Assembly: GCF_000003815.2 (NCBI RefSeq)
Contig: NC_049993.1
Location: 8,243,762-8,307,761, forward strand
Length of the DNA: 64,000 nucleotides
Direction: 5' to 3'
Source of the DNA: Branchiostoma floridae
Taxonomy: Eukaryota; Chordata; Leptocardii; Amphioxiformes; Branchiostomatidae
The position numbers were made by a program, and so were the translations under genes. Below are positions 38,656 through 50,700 of the stretch, piece by piece; positions within the stretch are counted from its first letter, which is position 1, and every line of letters begins with the position of its first letter. Below the pieces are notes generated by a model. It saw only the letters and a list, made by a program, of their open reading frames with translations. It made no database searches and had not been told where the DNA came from.

Positions 38656-41600
38656 GACATATTATGATCCATAACGCTGCATCGCCAAATCATATGCAGG
38701 TGAAACTATCTCTGTGATTTCTTGCTAAAACTTTCTCTACTTTACTCTTAATTACTTCACCGATTTCCCAAACACTATCCCGTGCCAAGTGACCAAGGTG
38801 ATCCCATAAATAGACAATGTAACGTACAGTATACATAAATGGATAAATTACGCAATAACAATGCTGATAGTCCCGGATTTGATAACTGGCAGGCCGGCCC
38901 ACCAACTGAAGGCCACGCAGACACAACGTTTGACATTCAGTCTGACAAAGAAAGAGTCTTACCCAAATACTAGACAAGTAGATTGACGTCATTGCGGTGG
39001 TACTAGTAACACGCCCACTCAACTGTATGGTGGGACAGCGGAGATTGGACATGATCATGAGAGTGACTAAGCAGAAATTCTACTGAGTGGTACAACCCGA
39101 AAGTTCATTGATGGGCGTGGCTATAACAACCTACGTAACGTCCGATGCCATACTACAGTACATGATATCATAATTATGAAATTTGGGCATCGTATAACAT
39201 GTAGGGTAGTTAGTTACACGTTATAAATGCAATGAAACAAAAACGATTTAATATTATATTCTAGTAGGTGTAGTGAAAAAAAGGGAACAAAACATTACCT
39301 TAAAAGATTATTCTTTCGCGGGATGCCTTTTCTAACTTATGATGATTTGTGCTCACTTGATCACATTTTTCAGCAGTAAACAGTCCTTGAACTGAAAAGA
39401 GACATTATTTATATAATCAGGAACGTAACACGGACAGTCCGTTATATGTCATGGTAGGGTTTCAATCTAACAACAACTAACGTCCTGTCCTTACATTATA
39501 AAACCACCATTTTTTCTTGTCTATTGTGTGCTACAAAAATATCATAATGTACTTCCCATCGCACATTGCAAAATAAAAGATCATAACATCCATCTGCCAC
39601 CCCGACATTGTAACCTACAATGGTTTGTCCCGAAAGAAAGGTGAAAGGTCATCACGAAGAAAACACGCCCTCGTAAATCGCACGAGAAGGCGCTGCCGGG
39701 CACTTCACCAAGATCGCCGTGTTTCTCCCTGCTTTGGGCGTTTCTTCCTCTTGTAGCAGCGACTTCCATGATATAAGGTAAGCAGGAATCAAACACGAAC
39801 ATTTTGGAACCAGTGGAATCAACGTATGACTGTTGTAACGCCATAAGTTTAGCAGAACAGACCGCCGCCTGTAACCACTAGTCTGACTGAGGTAAATTAT
39901 GCTCCCACCGGCCTTTCTTAATCAAAACATATGGTAGCCATATAAACTCGGGGCAAGTGGTAGATACGTTCAACAACAAAGGGATCTAGTTGGTTTCATA
40001 CTCCTAAGGTCCTGGCGATTAGATTGTGTGCATAAATGTCCAAATGTCGCACCTTTGGAAGTGCTTCAAGCATGAAGTGTTGTGTACACAGAGAGTTATA
40101 GACCTAGGGCGGTCTTTCCAGTTCATAAACAACAGCCAGGTGAATAGATACTTGCGTGGGAAAGCGTTTAGACCGTAGACAGCTTATTTCAAGACTTAGA
40201 AGTTAGACAAAGATTTGGCAAGGGAAAAATATCTCTTGCCCATCCCCCAGTAGTATATTCTGATGTGATTATTGTGAAGTTTGTAATTTAGTTAATGCTT
40301 TAATTAAAACTGAAAGTTTGTGTTTAATATGCATAATGTTTTGACCTATTTTATATGGTACAATGTAGTAGAAGAATATTAGTCTGGACCCTGTTGATTT
40401 TGTAAAATTTAGGTTAGAATTCAAAACAGGCAGTCTTGCAGCTAAAGGCTCTAGTAAATTTTGTTTTCAGTGTGACTACTGTCATTGTGACACTTGAATA
40501 CCTTACTGGCTGCAAAATAGTAAAAAGAAATCTATACTCAACTCGTGAACTATGAACACAGTTAAAGTTGCCCCTTAGCCCTCTTTTGCATTTGCACACG
40601 CTTGCCCAGCCCCTTTACAGCAAGAGTCAAAGATCTCACGACCCTGTGAAATATTCAGTTTCCTGTATGTCTTGTTAAATTATAGTTCATTAATTATGCT
40701 AGCCAAATAGAATTTTAATTCATTTTGCATGTCTATTGTTTAAAAAACACCTTTGGTGACCTTGTCCTAGAATTAGTAGCCTCTTGCATTGATCATTGGA
40801 CAGTCATGTCGGATTAACAACAAGTTCAACCATCTCTGAACACTACTTCCTGCCAACAAGTCTAGATCTGAACTTTGCAATGTTTCCCACAACTGATCAT
40901 GAGCTCCTGCCAGTCTACTGACAATACTATTAAAAACAAGAGCTGACTAATGTGGACACCAACAACTCAAACACTGCATTTTAGCAAAACCTCCATACAC
41001 AACAAACATAGCTGTAGCGCAATTAGCACAAAACCTGTACCAGTCAGTGCCATGCACTGCGATGTTGACAGTTGCTATAGTATTATAGCCTATTTGATCC
41101 ATTGACCGTTAGTTCAACACTGGCACAAGTGGGCCTATAGGGACTCCAATGTCCAGTAGAGCATGACTCAGCTTGTTTTGCTGTGCCCTCTCTACTTTCA
41201 CCTGTACTATTTTAGATCCACTTCATTTCTTAAGTTATGGGGCCTCAATGCTTCAGATTCTGCTCAGTACCTGAACCAATTCTAATTGATGTTTTCTGTG
41301 GCCCATGGTTTGAAGCAATACCCCTTCAGTTAACAGAATTTGAAGTTAGGCTCCCACTACTATCAATTTCGACTGTCCCAAGCTGTTATTTTACCCTGTC
41401 TTCAAAGACATACTGATGATATTCCAAACTGCATTATTTATTAGATTTAAAGTATATGTAGCAAAATAGATTTTGCATGTCATTAATATTTTGAAATGTT
41501 CAGTTCAAATGCATTTTGACTTTAAGTTTTCTCTTATACTAGTAAGACATTACATGGAAAAACAGCAAGATATTGTCTTTTTAGTCAGAAGCTTTAGTTA

Positions 41601-42020
41601 GTCTATTCGTCAAACTGTCCTATTGTTATACTCTTGTCTTGCACCGTGACGTCTATATCATTATAAACTTGTGTTATTGTTCTTCCACGAAGCATGTCAC
41701 AAAATTCAGGGAACAAGAGGATATTTCCAAGGAAAAGTGACAGGCAGGGATCATATCCTGCCTTTTGTGACCTTCTCAGAAGCCTAGGCAATTCATTCTC
41801 GGTATTGCTGTTTTGAATATAAAGTGCTTGTCACTGTTCAGTGCGCACACCCACAAATCCATTCATCCAGAAATCGTGACCCAGTCTTCAAGTGCTCTTG
41901 GGTTGGTAACAGCAAGGAGGTTAAAAAAAACTTGGTAACAGTATTTATAATGGATTTAGAACATGGCCACTACCCCTCAGCCAATGGGAGCCCTTCAATT
42001 ACTGTGATTATATCCACATA
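38656..42020. other. Gene-free stretch
   Basis: A 122-codon minus frame (38690-39058) is unrecognised. From about 40.2 kb the DNA becomes markedly AT-rich and frame-poor, like intron or upstream flank of the FRRS1-like gene. Confidence 0.5.
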
Positions 42021-42139
42021 GTGCAGAAAAAGTGTTGTACTATTTGAAAAGTGTGGTACTATATAAAATTTGCATAAAATAATTCCACACTTTTTAGATA
42101 CAACACTTTTTTGATAATACATCACTTTTTTTGCACCAC
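42021..42139. mobile_element. Palindromic MITE-like element rich in AAAGTGT motifs
   Basis: The left arm GTGCAGAAAAAGTGTTGTAC with AAAAGTGTGGTA pairs with the right arm (TCCACACTTTTTAGATACAA and the CACTTTTTTTGCACCAC end). Confidence 0.55.
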
Positions 42140-42756
42140 TGGTTGGCTCACACACGGTGCTAATTGTTGGTCAAGATTTGGATGCCAGAGCCATAGAACT
42201 GTTTATATTTAGCATTACTGAGCAATTTAGCATTGTTGAGCAGAAAAATATTAAGGAAACAGTTTATCTATTTACTTAGACACAAAAGGTTAGATGAACA
42301 GTCATGCTTAACAGAGGTTTAAAGATAACAATGAAACACACAATTCAGTTTCATGTATCAAGCTGTACACGTGGTTACAATGCATGTAAGAATGAATCAG
42401 CAGGTTTATATTGTCTAAGGTCAAGACTAGCAGGTTTCAAAATACCACATTCATATGCAGATTAGTGCAGGTATAATAAATAACATGTAGTTGGGCAGGT
42501 ATTTCTGATGTCTACATGCACCTTGCCTGCACAAAACAGCAGCACTATTATAAGTTGCAGTGGGGAGTCTGACAAGATCTAGAAATACCATACTTACAGT
42601 ACAGTCAACTGTAAGTACTAGTAGTACATGAAGCTTGGCTTCTCACATCAAAACATTCTCTTTGTGATGGCCTTAAACTGTGTACAGGTTCCATCACTAT
42701 AGAAAATACCATGTCCATGCAGATGTAATATTCCAAGCAAGGTAATATTCAAAGGG

Positions 42757-43107
42757 CAGGGCTCGAAATACTGGGTGCATGTGCACCCAGGTGCACCCAA
42801 AATTGGAGCTGTGCACCCAATTATTTTCTGTGGGTGCACAGGGTGCACCCAAATATTTTCTTGGATTTATGTATCAAAGTATACCAGTATACATCATATT
42901 CTTGACATCTAAGTGTTAGAAAGACAACAAAAATGTCTGCCATGGTACTTGTTTAAGAATTTGATAGCTTGTAACTAGGTTTTGCTATTTGTATACTAAG
43001 GTTATTTCTTGAATTTAAGTGGTGCACCCAAAAAAATTTTGGTTCACCCAATTTTTTAAGCTAGGTGCACCAGTGCACCTAATCCCAAAAATGAATTTCG
43101 AGCCTTG
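42757..43107. mobile_element. hAT-like non-autonomous element (351 bp)
   Basis: The termini CAGGGCTCGAAAT and ATTTCGAGCCTTG are inverted and fit the hAT pattern. Just inside are repeated GTGCACCCA units at both ends in opposite orientation. No long frame lies inside. Flanks share AAGGG, but a clean 8-bp duplication is not seen. Confidence 0.7.
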
Positions 43108-45305
43108 AAGGGTCATCAGTAACTGTAAGATACTAGTTGGTCCTTTGAATACTGCATTGTCACCCATAGATCTACTTGGAGATAAGTCCATGTGAGCTTT
43201 TTAAATGCCATGACCCAGAAAACATTTGATCCCTGCTGTCTATCTGTGTATACAAATGTACCAGGTGTACATTTAGGAGTGCTTACTACTAGTATTATAT
43301 AACCAACACTGTTGAAACCTTACATAATGACATACATCATGCTACCTGTATGTGAAAATATTACATTCTTTGTGATATTCACTAGTAGTAGTAGCCCCGA
43401 ATGTTTGGAAATTCATGATTGAAGGAAGACTTTTTGTCATAATGTGACATTTTGAGATGGAGATAGATTTGAATCGGAACTTCAAAAAGCTCTGATATTG
43501 AGATTTTAATTTAAGAAATGCAGACTCTGAGTCAGATTTTCCATATGTGTGTTTGACTTACTTGTAAATACATTGTAGCTTACCTATGTTCCCATCCTCA
43601 ATTGGTTGAGGGCACTTGGATTATACTAGTAATATGACATCAACCTCCAAACGCTTCCAGTTCAACCTGTACATGTCTCTAGGATGTACACAACATTGTG
43701 TGTTTTCCCAATCAGTCTTCGATTGTGTTCTCTAGCTATAGCCAGTATAGTTATGAAATTGATGCAAAATAGGTCTGACAAGGCCGTTGCCTAGCCTCTA
43801 AGTCCCTACGTCACAACCTAAGCTGCAGCACTGTATATCCATTTCATTTCTCAGTGGTTAATGTCATTATGGCATTACATAAAGGGCGATTTTCTTGGCG
43901 CTTTAAATCCATGGTTCACACAATTCTATAGTACTGTCTGTCAATGATATATGAAATGCACAGTCATAGTGTTTTGAACTCACGGTACATAAGGTCAAGA
44001 ACTCAGGGCCACTGCAAACGTTTCAATATTTACAGTATTTGGTAACTTGTCAGTCAGGTTTGCCTGGCAAGGACACAGCTCCCTGCACCTATTGTTATTC
44101 ATGTCATTCCGTTTGATTAGATTGAAAGGTTAGAAAAGAACGCCAACCAGGTTGAAACTTGAGCGTCTGCCGGATTAAAAAGGTACAATTTCTCACCTTT
44201 TATCCAGTATGAATTTTGACCTTAAGGTATTGAGAGGTAGTATTGACAGGATTCAGAATGTATGGTTGTGTAACAAACAATATGGCATCAGGGTGTGGCT
44301 AAGGTGTGACCTTACTACAGGTCTTGTGTTTGCAACATTCCAGAGAAGGTACCGGTATATCACTGACATTTTTGAGCACAACCTTATACATGTACTAGTC
44401 TAGTCTACTAAGAGTAGAGCTCTCAGAGGGCATGCTGATTTTGCTGCCTTATTGTACTATGAGTAGTTGAAAGGGTAGAGGTATTATGTCAAAGTAAAAG
44501 AAATGCCTATATAAGGAACTCTTTAGTTATGTGGTATTGCAGAACCATTACATGTACACACTCACCTTTGTGATTGTTGTACATTAAGTAGAGCATTGGG
44601 AATTTAGACTAGGTGTGTTGTAGTCATGTGAAATAGGTACACTTGCATGCATGTGATGAATTTTTGCCTTTACAAAATCATACGGTGTACAATCTTATTC
44701 CATCTTCAATGTAAAATGAAGTTATGACTTATAGTTATCAAGCAACAAAGGACATTATGCCTTAGCTTGCAAGTGATGAATTATTGATGTGTCCATACTT
44801 AATTAGTGTCACTGTCATGTGCATGCATATGAAGCATTATCATGTTCTGACTCAGAGTACCAGTTTCCTATTTGATAAACTCTGAACAATATATAGTACA
44901 GTAACTGATGTAGAGTGACAGATTCATGTAGGTGTGATAATGTTGTTTTTCCAGCTAACACATTGAATCATAACTTCATATTGTATGTGATGTTTTTCTT
45001 GCCACTTCTAGTCTGAGTAACCTGCATTCTTGTTGAATAATTATTATGTTTTTTCTTTATAAACAATTTTAATCTCGACATCACAAGAACAGATGATGTA
45101 TACATGTAGGTGAAGAGATTTGTGCTTTAAACGTTATAGATGTTGAACCTAACAACTAACTTAAACTGAAAATCAGTGTCTTATGATATAAGTTATATTA
45201 AGCATTGTGTTATTTAATCTGTTTGTGTGACACTATTTCAATCAGTATGAATATACATAATGTGCATGTTGCAATACATTCATAGTTTTTGTTTGTGTGT
45301 AACAG
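43108..45305. other. Upstream flank or 5' intron of the FRRS1-like gene
   Basis: AT-rich DNA without frames of note. If the AACAG at 45305 is a true acceptor, a non-coding first exon lies somewhere here or further upstream. Confidence 0.4.
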
Positions 45306-45509
45306 TGGGGTTCAAGCGCTGCCAAAATGACCGTGCAAAAGGTCCGACGCATAGTGGTTAGCATTTGGTTTGTGAGCTGGCGGCTTGTGTTTGGCGCAGG
45401 TTCAAATCCCGGGAGCCAGGAGACTGTTTCTTGTTTCTGTTCACTTCTTGTGTTTCATGTGAAACTGGAAGTCTTACAAGGTATAAGCGGATGAAACCTG
45501 CTATTTCTG
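45306..45509 (+). promoter_or_regulatory. Probable 5' leader of the FRRS1-like gene, with upstream out-of-frame ATG
   Basis: A pyrimidine/GT-rich tract ends in AACAG at 45301-45305, a possible splice acceptor, so this stretch may be the untranslated start of exon 1. An ATG at 45491, 19 bases before the real start, opens a different frame that runs through exon 1 to about 45646. It could lower translation. No TATA box is evident. A tRNA-like sequence lies inside the stretch. Confidence 0.35.
45340..45415 (+). repeat. tRNA-like sequence (SINE head or tRNA pseudogene) in the 5' leader of the FRRS1-like gene
   Basis: An A-box-like TAGTGGTTAGCA (45352-45363) and a B box GGTTCAAATCC (45399-45409) have tRNA-like spacing. 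The two ends do not pair as an acceptor stem, so a functional tRNA gene is unlikely. Confidence 0.55.
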
Positions 45510-47745
45510 ATGGCCTTCTTTGTGTTGATCCAGATGTTGGGAGTTATAGTGTCGCTGCTGGCCCTTACAGCGGGTGTGTGGGCTTACCCGTCAGGTGCCC
45601 CAGCCACAGCCTGTCTGGACATGACCCCTCAACACGGGCCCTCTGAACAGACCAGCACGCCGTCGTATGAACTAGTGGTCAGCAATGATACATACGCAGG
45701 CGGGGATGAGATTGAAGGTAAGATCTACAGGTTTGATGAAATAGTAAAGATTCAACACACTGAAAGAGCCGAGGGTCTCCAGGACCAACTGGAGGGAGTA
45801 CATGTACATGTGTATGCCCAGGACAGATCAACCTGGCGTGAACTTTCCATGTCTGTAGCTGCTATGCATCAGACTATGATGCCTGCGAATGATTGATTGA
45901 ATTGAATGATTACGTGCCATTTTTAAAGTTTTTATTTTACAAAATATATCATATCTTCTGTTATAACATAATCCAGAAATTCTTTATATCACTGTTTTTT
46001 TACCTTTTATTGATTCAACATAACACATAATGGTAGCCTGAATGGCGTTAGAATTTACAACTGACACATAGCCTACTCGGTCCGCATATGTACAGAAAAA
46101 CAATATATAAAATAGTATACAACATCCCTAACATTAAGTACCAGTCATTACAAACTAAGTTTTGTATCAAATTGTGCAAATTTCATCTACATGTAGTTGT
46201 TTAGTGACCGCAGTAGGACAGTAAAACTTCAGTGCACTAAGTTAATGTGTAACATTAAAGTGTACTGATAATTGTTTCCCTTTACTTCAGTCACCCTAAG
46301 AAGGACGGGTAACTCTGCACAATTCAGGGGGTTCTTCATCCAAGCTCGCACCCCCGGATCAACAGATGCACAAGGACAGTTCACCACTGTTGACTCTGGC
46401 ACCACCCAAACTGTCAACTGTGGCAGTGTGGCAAACTCACAAGTAAGGCAAAGTCTGTTTTCAAGTTTCAGGTTACATGTGTTGTAAGTTAAGTCTATTG
46501 TATTTTAGTGATAAACCAAGGAGGTTAAAGAACCTCCTTGGATAAACTGTCACCTTTGTACGAAGATTAAAAAGTTTTATTAATTTTCAATATCAACTGC
46601 AATATTATCACAATTCTTATTTGCAGATTCGGATTTGTGAATCTGTAATCTTAAAAATTGGTGTCCGCGATGATATTTCTACTAGTTTGTTCAGGTACAA
46701 GTACAGGTACACATCATTTAGGTCTAGATCTGTATCTAGGAAACAATCTTAGGGGTGTAACAGATACAGCACCGTGCACGTAATAGGTACACAGCCCTAT
46801 TCATGATCATCATATAGATGTCATAACCCATTAGACACAGGTACCGCGGGAAATCATTGCCTTTCCTGTGTGATACGTTCTAGACTATAAGTAGTAACTC
46901 TGAACCATGTTATGACCTTGTATGTGTTGGTTTCACAGAATGGAGTGACTCACACAGGAAGGTCAGATAAAACAACTGTGACTGTGACATGGACTGCACC
47001 AGCAAACCGTGTGGGACACATACAGTTCAGGTATGTGAAATCTTATTGTTGCCTCTTGATTTGAACACAGTTGTACTCTTGTTACCCCAAGTGCTATGGA
47101 TACATACAGTGCTACATGTGTAAGTACACTGTGTAACACAGACTCTTACTGTTCAGGGCCTTTGATTGTCCCTTTCCTTGGAGTTTATGAACATAAACCT
47201 GTAACTGTGAAGAACTGTACAGTAGTGTAACAAAAAAAATAACAGATAATGAGAGGACTTTGTGGAAATGACTATGGAAACTTGACACAATAGAGAAAAA
47301 CAGAACAGTTTTGATTGTAACCACATTATAAATGTAACAATCCATTATGATAGAAACCACCAGATTTAACACTTAGATATGATGTTCCAAACTCAGTGGG
47401 CAATGTGTGCATGAATTTCAAAACCATATTGTGATGGCCTCAATCCTCCAGATCCAACTTACAGGTACACCAAGCATTGGTTAATCAGCCAGAGAGGGCT
47501 GCTTACAGTTTAAGTTTTAGAGTATAATCTAATCAGGCTGCTGTACTTTGGGATGAAGAGTGAATTTTACCCCACAGCTCTTAGATGTTTCTTTAATACA
47601 GTAATGTGGTTAACCTTTTTCCAGGGCCACAGTTGTCGAGACAGAGGCTGTTTTCTGGGTGAGCGAGGTGAAGTCTGCATACGTGCAGGACCCCACAGCT
47701 GGGCCTTTACCCACACAAGCAACCTCTAGTGGACAGGACATTGGG
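45510..47745 (+). other. Signal peptide and Reeler-domain exons (1-4) of the FRRS1-like gene
   Basis: Exon 1 encodes a hydrophobic leader (MAFFVLIQMLGVIVSLLALT) followed by YPSGAPATAC, the typical opening of a Reeler domain. Exons 2-4 add the GFFIQAR, NGVTHT and AVFWV segments characteristic of that fold. An NDT glycosylation sequon lies in exon 1. Intron phases after exons 1 to 4 are 1, 0, 2 and 0, and each junction restores a family-like residue. Exon 4 runs past the domain into a Pro/Thr/Ser-rich linker before DOMON. Confidence 0.9.
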
Positions 47746-50700
47746 GTAACTACATCTAAATTTCCTTATGGGGTAGAGTGCTTTTTGTGTTCGAAAGATC
47801 GGGGATTCAAACCCTGACCTAGCAATTCCATAAGGCCTGTAAATGGTATAGTAGGCACATTCTTCTTTTTCTGCTCTTTGAAAAAGAATGGGAGTTGAAC
47901 ACACTCCACTACCAGTAGAGTAGCCCCCTAGTATGGCCCAATGGTTGATTTATTGACGAGAGTATAACTTAAGTATTTAATGACATGTAACACTATTGTG
48001 TTGTAGACTACATATACATAATGGAATGTTATTTGAGGGTTTATGAAATAGACAGAGGCACGATTTACACGAGGCAAAAAATAAAACGACATACGTAGTT
48101 TGACGTGTGGCGCGCATCCTAGCCAGGACACTATTTTTTCCCGTGTAAACAACGAAAACGACGTGTTGCAGCGCACTGTGGTGCCTCACCAGAGTGGGTC
48201 ACCAGAGTTCACGGCAACGCCACGCAGTGTGGCGCGTCGCAACGCACTGCGGCACGCCGCAGGGGTGTGTGTAAAACGAAAACTGTCCTACGTCACTGTC
48301 CTAGGACAAACGACGTACGTCCTTCAAAGTGCCTCGTGTAAATTGGGCCAGAGTTAGATTCACTCACACACACACACACACTCACTATCCGGTTTGATCA
48401 ATTGAATGGCATTTTTTCACTTGATCCATGTAGGTGACGTCCAGTGGCTGTGGCTCCACCAAAGGTTGTTACCAGGCGCCCACTAACTGTGCCCCGCCGG
48501 CTTGTGACTACTTCTCCTCCTGGCAAACCAGCGGCAACAGTGTACTGTTTGAAGTCAGCGGGACGTCCAACGGATTCGTGGCTGTGGGCATCTCTGATGA
48601 TAACATGATGGTACGATTTGTCTTTTTTATTATCACAAAAAACGTCTTTGCATTGCATTGCAGAAGGTTTGGTGTTTGATTTTGGACCAGGTCATCATTT
48701 TCTCAAAGACTTTGCTTTCACTCCAAAGTGCTCAGTACTAATGGGAGTTTCGCGACCACTACCAGTGGAGTTTAGTCACCACTACTGTAGTGACCATGTG
48801 TGGCCCAAGGTCTATAAAAATGGAGATAGGCACTGTCCCTATACACTGAAAAGTGTTGGAAGAATAGTATGTCCTGCCTGAACACCAATTACAAATGAAC
48901 TCTCTCTACATTTCTACTGTTCATTGTTTCATTAATTGTTGCAACCAGTGTCACTTGCTCATGATCGGTGGACATGTATTAATTGTACATTGTATCACCT
49001 GAGGCACCAGCCCTATAGTGCTGGTAGGATTGCCCAACTTTAAGGTGATCGGACCCGTTGGAGGGCTTGGACCAAGAGTGATACGGAATTCACCATCATG
49101 TTGTATTTCATTAGGTCATATTCTCCTGAGAAAATATAATGCTTCAGTGCAAAATGCGCCAGGAGTTGAGAACATTTCTACAACAAAAACCATAGTTCCA
49201 ATGTCCGAATCCAGTATTTGAATTTTTGAAAATGGTGCATGCCAAGCATGTTCGAATTATTCTTTGGAAGCTGTGCAATGAGCCAAGTTATCACACGGTG
49301 GAAATTGTCAACATTGGTCAGACTTACATGTAATTGACAAGGATTAGAGTGCTGAATGAAATCTTGAGAGTTATATGAATATTGTTTACATGATTTCAGG
49401 GTTCGGATGACATCTATGAGTGTGTGTATGACTCAGACACAGGCAGTACCACTGTCTTCTCCACCTGGAGCCCAGGAAAGACCAGGCCAGAAAGGGACAG
49501 CACCCAGGTATGTGCATTGGCAATCCCTCTGGGTAGATGCTATTGTGTATTATTATAGCAGGCTCAACTTGAAAATATTAATTTAAAAGGAATTCTGTCT
49601 GTATACATGCCATAGGGAGTTGCTTTTTGCTACAACAGTACATCTCATGGGCATGGTGTTGAGCCATATATATATAGCAGAATGCTCTTTGCAAGCTATT
49701 GCATACAAAAAGAGCAACAATTTACTTCCTGCACAGGTATGCTTATGCTCATGTTTTGATATTATTCAAACTTAGCCTATTACATGTTTTGATATTATTC
49801 AAACTTAGCCTATTACTTACATTGCTGTTATTACAAAGAAGTGAGAAGAAGCCAAATACACAACGTCATATATACTTAACTACTATAGTATTGGCCATGG
49901 CTTGTGTGTAGTATTTCCAAACTTTGACGTGATGTGCATTAATGTCAATCTTAAAGTTGTACATTGTACATTCATCAGTGTTTCAGAAATGCCATTGATA
50001 TTTCATAGAATTTAGCTATACATAGAATCCAACCTTTGAGTCCTATAACATGGATCAATTTTGCTCCTAACCTGTCCCAGGGTGGCATCTCGGCCATTTC
50101 CGGGTCGTACGTGAATGGTGTTGTGTCGTGTAAGTTCACCCGAGCTATCAACGACGCTGCGGCTGGCAGGAGGAAGAGACAGTCAGAGAAGGTCAATAAC
50201 GGCAGGTTCTATAACCTGAGAGACAATTACTACGTGCTGATGTCGAAGGGATCCACCAGTGGAAGTAGGTTTAAACTTCTTCTATCAACAAGTAGATTAA
50301 GTTACTGTGTGTTTGTTGTAGCTTATAAGGATCTATATCACTGGACTGGGGTATGTTGGTAGCAGTTCAGCTCGTACATGTGTATCTTTGCAAACAAGAA
50401 AGTTTTTTGTTGAGATCCACCAAGTTGAGCATATTCATTTTTTCTATTTGTAACACATTATGTCTCTGTGTAACTTTCTCATTTATATAAGCATCATTCA
50501 CTTTACAAATGTATGTGCAGCTCACTCAACTCCAAAGACAGATGAAAATGTAACAAGTAAAAAAAAATACCATCAGTTAATACACACCAATTTACATGTC
50601 AATGATCAGACAGCCTGTGCTCTCAACAAATATGTTTAACAGGAATGTATATATCAAAGAATGTATATATCAAAGATTTGTTGAGATGAATGTTGTAAAT

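Noticed and set aside
45365-45646. 93-codon frame overlapping exon 1 of the FRRS1-like gene
   Set aside because: It is out of frame with the Reeler domain, starts within the tRNA-like repeat and has no family resemblance.
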